Position numbers and translations under genes: made by a program
Notes under the pieces: generated by a model
What the model was told of the DNA's origin: nothing
What the model saw: the letters and a program-made list of their open reading frames with translations, nothing else
Database searches by the model: none
Source: JBGSUZ01 sp043770095
Lineage (GTDB): Bacteria; Bacillota; Clostridia; Peptostreptococcales; Acidaminobacteraceae
Length of the DNA stretch: 64,000 nt
Direction of reading: 5' to 3'
Assembly: GCA_043770095.1 (NCBI GenBank)
Contig: JAYVIR010000081.1
Coordinates: 124,001-188,000, forward strand
In this document: positions 8,872-16,962 of the stretch, piece by piece
Layout: each line of letters begins with the position of its first letter
Position numbering within the stretch: position 1 is the stretch's first letter

Positions 8872-9426
8872 ATGATGAAAAGAAAATTTATTGCCGGTGC
8901 AGTTGCTGTATCAATCATGATGATGGGTGCTGGTTACGCTGCTTGGACACAAAACTTTACAGTGACAAATACCGTTAATACGGGTCAATTGGCGTTTAAT
9001 GCTGAACTAGTTAAACCAGAACCACCTAAGTATGCTACAATTACTTTCACCGACGAAAAAGCCTCACCTAGTGAAGGTATAATGGCATTAAAATTTGATA
9101 AAGTTTATCCAGATTCAACATTTATGTACTCTGTCACAGTTACAGATGCAAGTACTGTAGGCGTTAAATATGTTTTAAGCGCTAGCAATATTGATCCTAA
9201 ATACTGTGAACAAATGTACCAAATTGAAGGTTTAACGGAGTTTGTTTCTCTTAAGCAACTCAACGAAACTTTAGCTGTAATGTATAATCAAGAGAATTTA
9301 AAGAAAGCATTTAACATCAACGTTAGAACTAATTTCCTAAAAACTGCTACTGAAAGCGAACTCCCTGAAAATAACCCTATCACGCAAACATTAACATTAA
9401 ACGGTTCTCAGTTTAACGCTAACTAA
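8872..9426 (+). CDS. TasA/camelysin-like secreted protein 1
   Basis: A 184-residue protein with a SipW-cognate signal peptide: basic start, hydrophobic core, then 'MGAGYAAWTQNFTVTNTV'. Processing is expected near the Ala-Ala after GYA. The mature part is a short beta-rich domain with 'LKFDKVYPDSTFMYSVTVTD' and a C-terminal 'TQTLTLNGSQFNAN'. Related TasA and camelysin proteins form cell-surface fibres or act as secreted metalloproteins; no protease motif is visible here, so a structural role is inferred. It is transcribed alone from box A toward a bidirectional terminator, opposite the main cluster. Confidence 0.85.
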   Translation: MMKRKFIAGAVAVSIMMMGAGYAAWTQNFTVTNTVNTGQLAFNAELVKPEPPKYATITFTDEKASPSEGIMALKFDKVYPDSTFMYSVTVTDASTVGVKYVLSASNIDPKYCEQMYQIEGLTEFVSLKQLNETLAVMYNQENLKKAFNINVRTNFLKTATESELPENNPITQTLTLNGSQFNAN

Positions 9427-9440
9427 TCTTAATCCCTTAT

Positions 9441-9482
9441 AAATAAGAGACGCTCTCAGTAACATGAGAGCGTCTCTTATTT
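9441..9482. terminator. bidirectional terminator
   Basis: Perfect 18-base arms, AAATAAGAGACGCTCTCA and its complement, surround a six-base loop. The stem is A-rich at its outer 5' end and T-rich at its 3' end on both strands. It ends the (+) gene at 9426 and the (-) operon ending at 9505. Confidence 0.9.
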
Positions 9483-9504
9483 ATTGTCTTTTTTACCGTT
9501 TGCG

Positions 9505-10386
9505 TTATGGCCTCCCTTGAGTAATTGGAAAAGAAGAATTGAACCCAAGTTTAATACCCTCTAACGATTTTGTTTGACCTTGCCAGTCTACCGTTCTTGG
9601 CAAGTCGTTTGAAATAGATACTTTTACAATCAGTTTTGCTTTTTTTCCAGGTTCAACAATCATCTTTTTGTTCATCAGTTCAACGTCAATATAGGTATCC
9701 GTTATCATTTGATTAAACATTTCGTCGTATGTGCCTTTCAGTGCTTTGTTTTGGCACTGATCAGACACGTAAACTGCTAAATTTCCAGAATTGAGTACCT
9801 CTACTTCAAAATAAGCCACGGTTCCCGGTGCCCAAACCTTAAGCGCAAATTGAAGTGCATTTTGACCTTTTACCTCTACCAAATACCCAGATGGATCCTC
9901 TTTGGATTCACTCCCCTCAGTTGCACCGCTACCACTTCCCTCTTTCGGCTGCTCTGTTGTGTCTGTTGTTTTTGTTGTTTCCACATAAGTCGTACCACCC
10001 GTGTCAGAGGGCTTTGTTGCCTGTTTATCACCTATAGGTTCAATAGGTTCCGTTTGGATTGGTTGAACCGTCTCTTCTTTTGAACCATCTAAAATGGCAT
10101 CCGCAGGCTGATCCGCTACCGGATTTCCACCCATATCCGCTTGATCCGAATGAGGCAGTTTTTCCTCTGCTATGCCAAAAATTTTAATCAGATCTGGTCT
10201 ATTGACCAGATCTGACATTTTAAATTGTTTGGCTTCAAGTATTTGAATATTGGCAGCATCAATCACCGCGTTTGTGGGTGGGGCTACATAGTATGCATAA
10301 CCAACGCCCATGAACATAAGAATCATGACAAAGACCAGAAAAAACTGTCTTATTCTATGTCTATTTTTTCTTGATGAAAACTCCAT
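9505..10386 (-). CDS. TasA-like secreted protein 2 with Thr/Glu-rich linker
   Basis: The protein of 293 residues has a basic N-terminus and a hydrophobic segment ending 'MFMGVGYAYYV', a divergent SipW-type signal region. Residues about 70-165 are low-complexity (Pro, Thr, Glu, Ser, Gly). The C-terminal 120 residues form a beta-rich domain with 'WAPGTVAYFEVEVLNSG' and 'VEPGKKAKLIVKVSIS', which resembles the 'PG...V.V.N.G' core of the other paralogs. The long linker could span the cell wall. It is the last gene of the leftward cluster. Confidence 0.75.
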   Translation of the reverse strand: MEFSSRKNRHRIRQFFLVFVMILMFMGVGYAYYVAPPTNAVIDAANIQILEAKQFKMSDLVNRPDLIKIFGIAEEKLPHSDQADMGGNPVADQPADAILDGSKEETVQPIQTEPIEPIGDKQATKPSDTGGTTYVETTKTTDTTEQPKEGSGSGATEGSESKEDPSGYLVEVKGQNALQFALKVWAPGTVAYFEVEVLNSGNLAVYVSDQCQNKALKGTYDEMFNQMITDTYIDVELMNKKMIVEPGKKAKLIVKVSISNDLPRTVDWQGQTKSLEGIKLGFNSSFPITQGRP

Positions 10387-10465
10387 TTATTAACACCTAC
10401 TTTTTTAAAACCAATTTTTCTTTTGTTTTAATTGAGCTTAATTTAATTCAACTGATAATAAAGAA

Positions 10466-11107
10466 CTATTTTGTATCTTGAACCACTGGGTAATAGGTTT
10501 CAAATACCAAGTTTTGGTTTTCAACTTTCATGATTTCGTTGCCCACTTTAATTTCTGCAGGCATGTCGTGATTAAAGGTAACTTGCATTGGCATCCAATA
10601 TATCCAATGACTAAAAGAAAACCAACCATACTCTTTCCATTTAAGGTAATCCCCTGGTTCGATTGTACGTGGAAATCGATAATTTTTATCTGCAGTCCCT
10701 GGCAAGAAACGCACATAGTTTTGGTCAATTAAAGCCTGTGCAAGTGGCGTCATGCCTTTAACAACAATTTTTTCTGCTCTGACAGGAACGGTGCCATAGT
10801 TTTTCACATTGATCCAGTACGATGCTCTTAAACCTGGAAAGGCATTGCCAATTTCCAAATTGATTTTCTCATCGCCTTCTTTAAAAGATGTCCATTTTGC
10901 AGAAACGTCACTAATATTTCTAACCTCATATCCTGTTGAATCAATTGCCTCTAACTTAGGTTGTGTAGCGCGCTCTATGCCCACTTTGAGCTCACCGGTA
11001 TTTACCGTATTGGTTACTGTAAAACTCTGTGTCCAAGCAGCATAGCCAACGCCCACGCACAATAAAGCCCCCACTAAAACACCAGATAAAAGTTTAATCT
11101 TTTTCAT
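10466..11107 (-). CDS. TasA-like secreted protein 3
   Basis: This 213-residue protein begins with a signal peptide ending 'CVGVGYAAWTQSFTVTNTV', nearly the same as in proteins 1, 4 and 6 of the locus. The mature domain has the shared core 'NAFPGLRASYWINVKNYGT' and 'IEPGDYLKWKEYG', and ends in beta-strands. GGAGG precedes the ATG by seven bases. It lies 21 bases downstream of the 11129-11743 gene and is probably cotranscribed with it. Fibre or matrix function is inferred from the TasA family. Confidence 0.82.
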   Translation of the reverse strand: MKKIKLLSGVLVGALLCVGVGYAAWTQSFTVTNTVNTGELKVGIERATQPKLEAIDSTGYEVRNISDVSAKWTSFKEGDEKINLEIGNAFPGLRASYWINVKNYGTVPVRAEKIVVKGMTPLAQALIDQNYVRFLPGTADKNYRFPRTIEPGDYLKWKEYGWFSFSHWIYWMPMQVTFNHDMPAEIKVGNEIMKVENQNLVFETYYPVVQDTK

Positions 11108-11128
11108 TTGTTAGCCTCCATTAGAAAT

Positions 11129-11743
11129 TTATTTCCCAATATTCTGTTCAAAATTAAAGTTAATCTCATATTTAAGACCCGTTAAGTTTTCGGTTGAATC
11201 GTTATCATGCTGTTTTTTAGTCTCATCATCGAAGTAGGTTACAGTGTTTTCCATATTACTTTCCACTTGCAGCTTAACCACCATTTTTTTCGTTTCGCCA
11301 GGCATAATCACGTTTTCAAGCGCTTCACCGCTGTAAGTGATGTTAATTTTATCGCGATTATCTAGCTCTCTTGAAATCTCATTAAGACCTTTGAATTTAA
11401 AATCAGAGGCATTCATTTTAATCGGCAGTGTGCCATCGTTTAAAACTTCAACCTCATAGATGGCACGAACCCCAGGATACGCCGCATCAAGCATCAATGT
11501 GACACCTTCAGCACCCTTCTCAAACTGACTGTTTGCCGTTGCGTAAGACTGATCCATATACGAGATGCTAGAACCTACCTGTGCCTCAACTTTCTGAACT
11601 TTAATTGTCTCAATGCCTAAGTGCAGCTTCCCCGTTTCAACCATCGTACTCACTGTAAAGTTTTGCGTCCAAGCTGCATAGCCGCTACCCATCATCATAA
11701 TGCTTAGCGCAAGAGCACCTGCCAAATATTTCTTTTGTTTCAT
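11129..11743 (-). CDS. TasA-like secreted protein 4
   Basis: A 204-residue protein starting 'MKQKKYLAGALALSIMMMG' with the cleavage region 'GSGYAAWTQNFTVST'. The mature domain contains 'DAAYPGVRAIYEVEVLNDGT' and 'VIMPGETKKMVVKLQVES', and the last strand is 'KYEINFNFEQNIGK'. The start at 11743 is fixed by GGAGGTGA seven bases upstream, in place of an in-frame codon 15 residues earlier. It carries box C upstream and begins the distal transcription unit of three secreted proteins. Confidence 0.85.
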   Translation of the reverse strand: MKQKKYLAGALALSIMMMGSGYAAWTQNFTVSTMVETGKLHLGIETIKVQKVEAQVGSSISYMDQSYATANSQFEKGAEGVTLMLDAAYPGVRAIYEVEVLNDGTLPIKMNASDFKFKGLNEISRELDNRDKINITYSGEALENVIMPGETKKMVVKLQVESNMENTVTYFDDETKKQHDNDSTENLTGLKYEINFNFEQNIGK

Positions 11744-11810
11744 TACTTCACCTCCCTCATTAGATTCTTTTTTGATTCCTCGAACCATCTTAAGTCTAAC
11801 AAATTCAATG

Positions 11811-11859
11811 TTTATAGCACACCTTCCAACGGAGCATTTTGTGTACTACCCAAGTAGTA
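11811..11859 (-). promoter_or_regulatory. tasA-locus box C
   Basis: On the minus strand TACTAC-TTGG-GTAGTA (11859-11844) is a perfect 6-4-6 dyad followed by CACAAAAT, aligned base-for-base in spacing with boxes A and B. The dyad ends 100 bases before the ATG at 11743. A TATAAA at 11816-11811 may be the -10, which is nearer to the dyad than the candidate -10 in boxes A and B. Confidence 0.6.
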
Positions 11860-11881
11860 TTTTCCAAACAATCACGCATGA

Positions 11882-13027
11882 TTACTGCTCCGTTTTGAAT
11901 TTTTCAAAATAGACTTTGACTTCAAATGACGCTTCTCTTAAAAGTGCCAATAATCTTTTTTGTTCTTGCATCTCTTTCTGTGCGGATCCAATTTGCTCAA
12001 GTACTTGATTTACCGCTTGCTTTTTAGCCGCAATTTCTGAATTGATTTTAGCCTGCTCCGTTTTAACGGCCGCTTGTCTTGAGCGAATCTCGGCGCGTTT
12101 TGCATTTATGGTGCTCAACCGCTTCGCCCGAGCTTGTCTTGCAAGTGCCGCCTTCTTATTGGAAGCCGCTTGAGCTGCTTTTAAAGTTGCTTCGTCAGAT
12201 TTAACCCCGCCGCCAGCGACAACCGTTGTTGTGTTGTCCAAGTCTTGATCTCCGCCTCCATCTTCCGCTACAATGCTATCTTCCACCTTGCTGTCTTCCT
12301 CTGCTAAATTTGTAAGATCAGATTCCAAACCACTTTTTCGGCTGTCTAAATCAGAAATACAAGAGAGCAGATTGTCTTTTTGAGCTTCTAGAGAAATAAT
12401 TTGCATGTCGATGATACGCATCTTCTCTAAATATTTCTGAACATTTGAAATGGATTTTAAAGTAATTTGACAGGTTTCCTCAAATTTATAATAATCATTA
12501 GATACTTGAGCATTCAAATCTAGTACATCCTTAAGGCCTTTTGGTTCAATTCTAATTTTCTTTTGTCCTGGATAAAGCACTTCATTCACTTTTTCAGCAG
12601 ACAAATAACTTTTGCTCTGCGTTAAGCTACTCTCCAAACCCGACACTGGTTCAAATCGGAATAATTCTTGAGAGTCTTGTGACAAAATTCCTCTGATCCC
12701 CATATCGCTTATAATGCTTAAGTCACCTTTGGGCACGATTTCAATCTTTGAAATAATGCCCGGAAGCGTGCCTGTATTGGTAAATGTGATCTGGTGGGTT
12801 AGCTCTTCTGGTACTGGTATTGAAAAGACCTGATAATCCCCACTTTGCAACTTCTCGTAGTTAAGCATTGAGTCTTCCGATGCGCCTGTCACTTCACTCT
12901 TAATTTCAAAATTATATAAATTGACCATACTGGAAATGCTAAAATCACCATTCCAATTTGCATAAACAGCACCCATAAAGGTAACCGCCAGTACAGATGA
13001 GCAAAGAATAATTTTTATTTTTTTCAT
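11882..13027 (-). CDS. TasA-like secreted protein 5 with inserted coiled coil
   Basis: The 381-residue protein has a signal region 'VTFMGAVYANWNGDFSISS' and an N-terminal beta domain to about residue 210 ('HQITFTNTGTLPG', 'VLYPGQKKIRIEPKG'). Residues about 215-360 are heptad-rich and charged (many Ala, Lys, Glu, Gln), split by a Gly/Asp loop, which suggests an antiparallel coiled-coil hairpin. The last residues, 'SFEVKVYFEKFKTEQ', look like the final strand of the family fold, so the coiled coil appears inserted before that strand. The start at 13027 follows AAGGGG. It lies 16 bases after the DUF5305 gene. Confidence 0.75.
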   Translation of the reverse strand: MKKIKIILCSSVLAVTFMGAVYANWNGDFSISSMVNLYNFEIKSEVTGASEDSMLNYEKLQSGDYQVFSIPVPEELTHQITFTNTGTLPGIISKIEIVPKGDLSIISDMGIRGILSQDSQELFRFEPVSGLESSLTQSKSYLSAEKVNEVLYPGQKKIRIEPKGLKDVLDLNAQVSNDYYKFEETCQITLKSISNVQKYLEKMRIIDMQIISLEAQKDNLLSCISDLDSRKSGLESDLTNLAEEDSKVEDSIVAEDGGGDQDLDNTTTVVAGGGVKSDEATLKAAQAASNKKAALARQARAKRLSTINAKRAEIRSRQAAVKTEQAKINSEIAAKKQAVNQVLEQIGSAQKEMQEQKRLLALLREASFEVKVYFEKFKTEQ

Positions 13028-13043
13028 GCGACACCCCTTTTGG

Positions 13044-14135
13044 TTATGCTGTTCTCTTAATAAAAGTTTCAATGTTTTGAGGATTTTCACCGAATTTCAC
13101 TAAATAATAAATCCGATTTTCATCAAAAACATAGAATTCAATTTTTTCTTCATCGTCTTCATCGACTTGATAGAAAAAGACAGGCTGACGAATTTCATCT
13201 GAAATTTTAATGAGATCGCCAATTTCGTTGACAGAAATAACATTTGCATGTTGATTGGGAAGTGCTGCCTCAAGCCTTGCAAGTCGCTCACCATGCAGCT
13301 TGAAGATGGATTCAATTTCTTTGTTGTAAGCTGTTTTTTGTTTTGCTACTTTCGTCAAAAACAATAAGCCAAGTAACGCCAAAGTGGATAACGCCATACC
13401 CATTAAGCCAACCACTTGAGTGACAGACACTTTGCTAACAGGCACCTCTGCAGCTTTAGTCAGTGCGCCGGACAATTCCCCGGTTGTTTTAATTTCTAAT
13501 CTATAAACATCTAAAGTCATAGGCACAATTATTTTTTGAGAACCTTCAAACGGTAAGGTTTCGCCCGATTTAGTGACCTCTCCAGAATAAACATATCCTA
13601 TTTCTGTCACTGATCCAGGTTCCAACTTTGTTTGTAAAAAAGCACTGTCTAAATAGTTTCTGCTCTTTGAAAGATCATCTTGAAAAGTAGCTTCATAGCT
13701 AAGTTCGCTAACCCCAACCAAAGAACTCGACTCATTCTTCACTTGCTTTTCCCAAAGAACTTCCGCTTTTTCACCGTAGAGACTTTTAACCGTAACCACC
13801 TTTTTAACGGTTCCTTTAATTTGAGCGTCCGGTGTCGCCGTGATTTTCAATTTAAGATCCGATTGAATCGCTGAAACCAATTGATTCACAATCAAATCTT
13901 TTTGCGTCAAAGTATTTCCTGGGTAAATGGAATTGGCTTTCAAAACCACCTTTGGAATCATATCTGTTTCAATTTGATAACTTAGCGTTACGATTGGTTG
14001 TTCTGCAACCTTCGGTTTGTTATAGTCCCTAAAACCCAACACCCCAAAAGCCATTATTAACACAGATAATACCGCAATCCCAATATGCCTTTGTGTCTTA
14101 TTTATTTTGAATAATTGTATAGTCCCCATTTTCAT
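13044..14135 (-). CDS. DUF5305-family membrane protein
   Basis: The 363-residue protein has a short cytoplasmic N-terminus, a membrane segment at about 18-36, an extracellular beta-rich region of about 200 residues, a second membrane segment at about 238-262, and a cytoplasmic tail. This is the DUF5305 layout. The family is found next to SipW-like signal peptidases and TasA-like proteins, but its function is not known; an accessory role in assembly or secretion is inference. Its ATG overlaps the signal-peptidase stop as ATGA, indicating translational coupling. Confidence 0.78.
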   Translation of the reverse strand: MKMGTIQLFKINKTQRHIGIAVLSVLIMAFGVLGFRDYNKPKVAEQPIVTLSYQIETDMIPKVVLKANSIYPGNTLTQKDLIVNQLVSAIQSDLKLKITATPDAQIKGTVKKVVTVKSLYGEKAEVLWEKQVKNESSSLVGVSELSYEATFQDDLSKSRNYLDSAFLQTKLEPGSVTEIGYVYSGEVTKSGETLPFEGSQKIIVPMTLDVYRLEIKTTGELSGALTKAAEVPVSKVSVTQVVGLMGMALSTLALLGLLFLTKVAKQKTAYNKEIESIFKLHGERLARLEAALPNQHANVISVNEIGDLIKISDEIRQPVFFYQVDEDDEEKIEFYVFDENRIYYLVKFGENPQNIETFIKRTA

Positions 14136-15331
14136 TTTTGGTCTCTCCCCAGTTCAAATTTTTCTTTGACATCCTCCACCGTACTTGACTTCAAACTTCT
14201 GACCATAACCACAGGCTTTCCAATTAGAGGAACGCGAGCGATAATTTTCCCTTTCACCATCCCAGGGTCAACAGGTTTTAGATCTGTTGCATTGTTGTTG
14301 TCTCCTTTGGTAATAAAAAATCCATCTTCTGTCACGTCAATCACTCTATGAATGATAAAATAGGATTCGGCCCAATATTGGATGATATCGCCTTCTCTGA
14401 CCTGCTTCACATCAATTTTCTTTACGACCGCAACATCCCCTGGAAAGTAAATAGGTTCCATACTACCCGTTAGTACGACTGTTGGGAATATGGGAAATAC
14501 GCCGACTGAAAACCACACCATCCCGATTGAAAGAAAGCTCGTTAATGCCCAAGTCCATACATTCTCCTCTTGAGAACGTTTCCGACGGTCTCTGCCTTCT
14601 CGAATGAGAATGCCGTTTTTTAAACTCATTGCACAAAAGAGAGGAAACATTGTGTTAAGCAGCGCTTCTGTAATCCACTTCAAATTCGGCAGCACTGGGA
14701 AGAAATAATAGGCAACGCGGTAACTCAATTGTGTTATTATGCCACCCACTGGCCCAGCCATTGCAGCGACAATGCACAAATAGTAGTTCTTCATCACATT
14801 GGGTAAAATACTTGTCCCGATAAATTTGGTTATGCCTTCTATGTCTGTCCATTTCAGGCTAAAAGCAGTGTTCCAGTTCACTTCTGTAAAAGTGAAGACC
14901 AAAACAATCCACATCGCCATGATGTTAAATTTTTTGTGATCAAATTTATTGATGAGTTGATCTCGAATCATCTCAATCATAATGAGGTAAGGCATCATAT
15001 TGAACAAGTTGAGAAGAATCCCTTTTAAAGAAGTATCAAAAGGATTATTGCCAAACCCTTCAATAATGCCTAGTAATAAAAATGTTAGAAAATATAACAC
15101 GCCTAAAATCATCGCATAGATTAAGGCATTCGGCTGTTGTTTTAAACTGCTGTGACGCTTCGTTTTTTTGAGACCGTAAAGTCCGATGATTATAACAATC
15201 ATAATTAGCGGTCTTATGTACGAATAATAAATTAACCAGATCGGAAGTGCAGAAATTATAAATTTTTCGACCACAAAATAAAAGAAAAGCAGAAAAAGAC
15301 CCAGATAACACCGTAGATCACGATTATCCAA
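14132..15331 (-). CDS. SipW-type signal peptidase with polytopic N-terminal region
   Basis: The C-terminal 130 residues are an S26B (SipW/ER-type) signal peptidase: 'VVLTGSMEPIYFPGD' contains the nucleophile Ser290, 'FIIHRVIDV' contains His328 where type I enzymes have Lys, and 'TKGDNNNATD' has the third catalytic-region Asp344. This enzyme is expected to process the six neighbouring SipW-type substrates. Unlike Bacillus SipW (about 190 residues), it has an N-terminal 250 residues with about seven hydrophobic segments. The start is TTG at 15331, eight bases after GGAGG, and it overlaps the kinase gene by eight bases. Confidence 0.88.
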   Translation of the reverse strand: MDNRDLRCYLGLFLLFFYFVVEKFIISALPIWLIYYSYIRPLIMIVIIIGLYGLKKTKRHSSLKQQPNALIYAMILGVLYFLTFLLLGIIEGFGNNPFDTSLKGILLNLFNMMPYLIMIEMIRDQLINKFDHKKFNIMAMWIVLVFTFTEVNWNTAFSLKWTDIEGITKFIGTSILPNVMKNYYLCIVAAMAGPVGGIITQLSYRVAYYFFPVLPNLKWITEALLNTMFPLFCAMSLKNGILIREGRDRRKRSQEENVWTWALTSFLSIGMVWFSVGVFPIFPTVVLTGSMEPIYFPGDVAVVKKIDVKQVREGDIIQYWAESYFIIHRVIDVTEDGFFITKGDNNNATDLKPVDPGMVKGKIIARVPLIGKPVVMVRSLKSSTVEDVKEKFELGRDQK

Positions 15332-16952
15332 TCAAGCGCCCTCCTTCATTATAAATTTTAATGTGAACGACAATTTCAGTGCCCCTATTCGGTGCAGAAT
15401 TGATTTCAAAAACTCCGCCATAAACCGCAGCCAGCCTCATCATGTTGTCCAGTCCAAGCCCTTTATTTTCACGGTTTAATTTCAAAAGTTCAAAGCCTGT
15501 GCCATTGTCGATAATATTCAACCGAACATAGTCGTCACTCTTGGTAAGTTTAATTTGTATCAATTCTGCCTTGCCATGCCTTACGGCATTTGAAATGGAT
15601 TCGTTTAAAATGCGGATGAGCAGCTGTTTTACGCTAAGTGGCAAACTTACCAATTCATCTGTTAATTCCAGTTCAATTTTAATGCCATATAATTCTTCTA
15701 ACTCAGCGAGAAAATCTGTTAAAAAAGTATGTAAATTGCTTGTATTCTGTCTATGGTCACTGAGTTGATAAACGATGTTTCTAATTTCTTGATTCACTGT
15801 TTTTAGATGTTGGTAAAGTCCCTCCATCAGATATTCTGCATCCTTGACTTCACCGATTTTAAGCGCTTCTATAATCTGATGCGCGAGGCACGAAATGGCA
15901 AATAATTTTTGATTGACTTGGTCATGCATCTCTTCAGCAATCCGCTTTTGTTCTTCTTTGATAATCATTTGATTTTTAACCCTTGCCATTCTAAAGCGAT
16001 TAAGCGTCATTTTAAACAAACGGATGACATATTGAAACTGACTCGTGATGAGCTCATATTCACACTCATTGAATGAAGGTTTTAGAATGCAAAAGGTAAT
16101 GCAATCGCCATCACTGTTCAAATTCATATAAAGGAATTGCTCCGATTCAACATCCTCTCCAATGATCAGTTTTTCAAATTCATTATTATTGATTTCAACC
16201 TGTTCCAAAAATGCAAATTCTGAAAACTTGATGGAATCAGAGACAAGTTCTCCATTGACCAAGTAAAATCCACGACTGCCTTCCAAGGATTTTAACAAGT
16301 ATAGCGTCAGTTCCTCTAGCAAATCTTTTTGGCTCGATACCAACTCTAATATATCCAACAACTCAACGGACTTCATAAATTGTTGATTGAGAAATCGTTG
16401 AACTTCCAACGAATCTGTGAGTTGTGCATTATTTTTCTCTAAATTAACTTTGTGTATTTTGAGCGATCTGACATCGTATATGAAAAAAAATGAGATGAGC
16501 ATAATCATTAAATAGCTAAAAATCAAAATGCTATTTTGACCAATCAACTGATTGATATTTCTGGTATAAATCAAAAGGCAAATCATTAAAATGCCAAAAT
16601 AAGAGGCTAAGCCTTTCATTAATTTTGTGCTCTTTAAACTTTGCAAGGCGCTAAGCATTGGGTTTAAAATCAATAAAAAATAAGGACTGAGCATCCCGCC
16701 AGTCAAGACTAAAATAATGGTATAGCCAATCATTTCAATCGCTACCAATACACGAATCTGGCTTTCTTTTAACTGAAATAAGTAAAAAATAGAGATGACT
16801 AAACTGGTCGTTACTATTAAAGTCACCAAGTAAACTGCAGATCCAAAAGGCGCTTTAGTTTCCCAAAGATAAAGCACAGAGGCAATCACTACAGTCAGTA
16901 TTCTAAAAAATATAATAAATGGTGTGAAATTGTGCCTACTTTCAGAACCCAT
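15324..16952 (-). CDS. sensor histidine kinase, NarX/DegS type
   Basis: The 542-residue protein has six hydrophobic segments in the first 160 residues, a linker with a weak GAF-like region, and a HisKA_3 domain with 'EEMHDQVNQKLFAIS' (phospho-acceptor His343). A C-terminal ATPase domain follows with the N box 'NESISNAVRHG' and G boxes 'IDNGTGF' and 'ENKGLGLDNMMR'. The start at 16952 follows AGGGTCAG; an upstream in-frame start would overlap the PilT-like gene. It pairs with the response regulator at 18050, although the PilT-like gene lies between them. What it senses is unknown; the polytopic N-terminus has no extracellular domain. Confidence 0.85.
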   Translation of the reverse strand: MGSESRHNFTPFIIFFRILTVVIASVLYLWETKAPFGSAVYLVTLIVTTSLVISIFYLFQLKESQIRVLVAIEMIGYTIILVLTGGMLSPYFLLILNPMLSALQSLKSTKLMKGLASYFGILMICLLIYTRNINQLIGQNSILIFSYLMIMLISFFFIYDVRSLKIHKVNLEKNNAQLTDSLEVQRFLNQQFMKSVELLDILELVSSQKDLLEELTLYLLKSLEGSRGFYLVNGELVSDSIKFSEFAFLEQVEINNNEFEKLIIGEDVESEQFLYMNLNSDGDCITFCILKPSFNECEYELITSQFQYVIRLFKMTLNRFRMARVKNQMIIKEEQKRIAEEMHDQVNQKLFAISCLAHQIIEALKIGEVKDAEYLMEGLYQHLKTVNQEIRNIVYQLSDHRQNTSNLHTFLTDFLAELEELYGIKIELELTDELVSLPLSVKQLLIRILNESISNAVRHGKAELIQIKLTKSDDYVRLNIIDNGTGFELLKLNRENKGLGLDNMMRLAAVYGGVFEINSAPNRGTEIVVHIKIYNEGGRLIG

Positions 16953-16962
16953 AAAACTGACC

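Noticed and set aside
11811..11816. TATAAA as a firm -10 for secreted protein 4
   Set aside because: Its distance to box C differs from that in boxes A and B, so the true start site remains unclear; reported only as a possibility.
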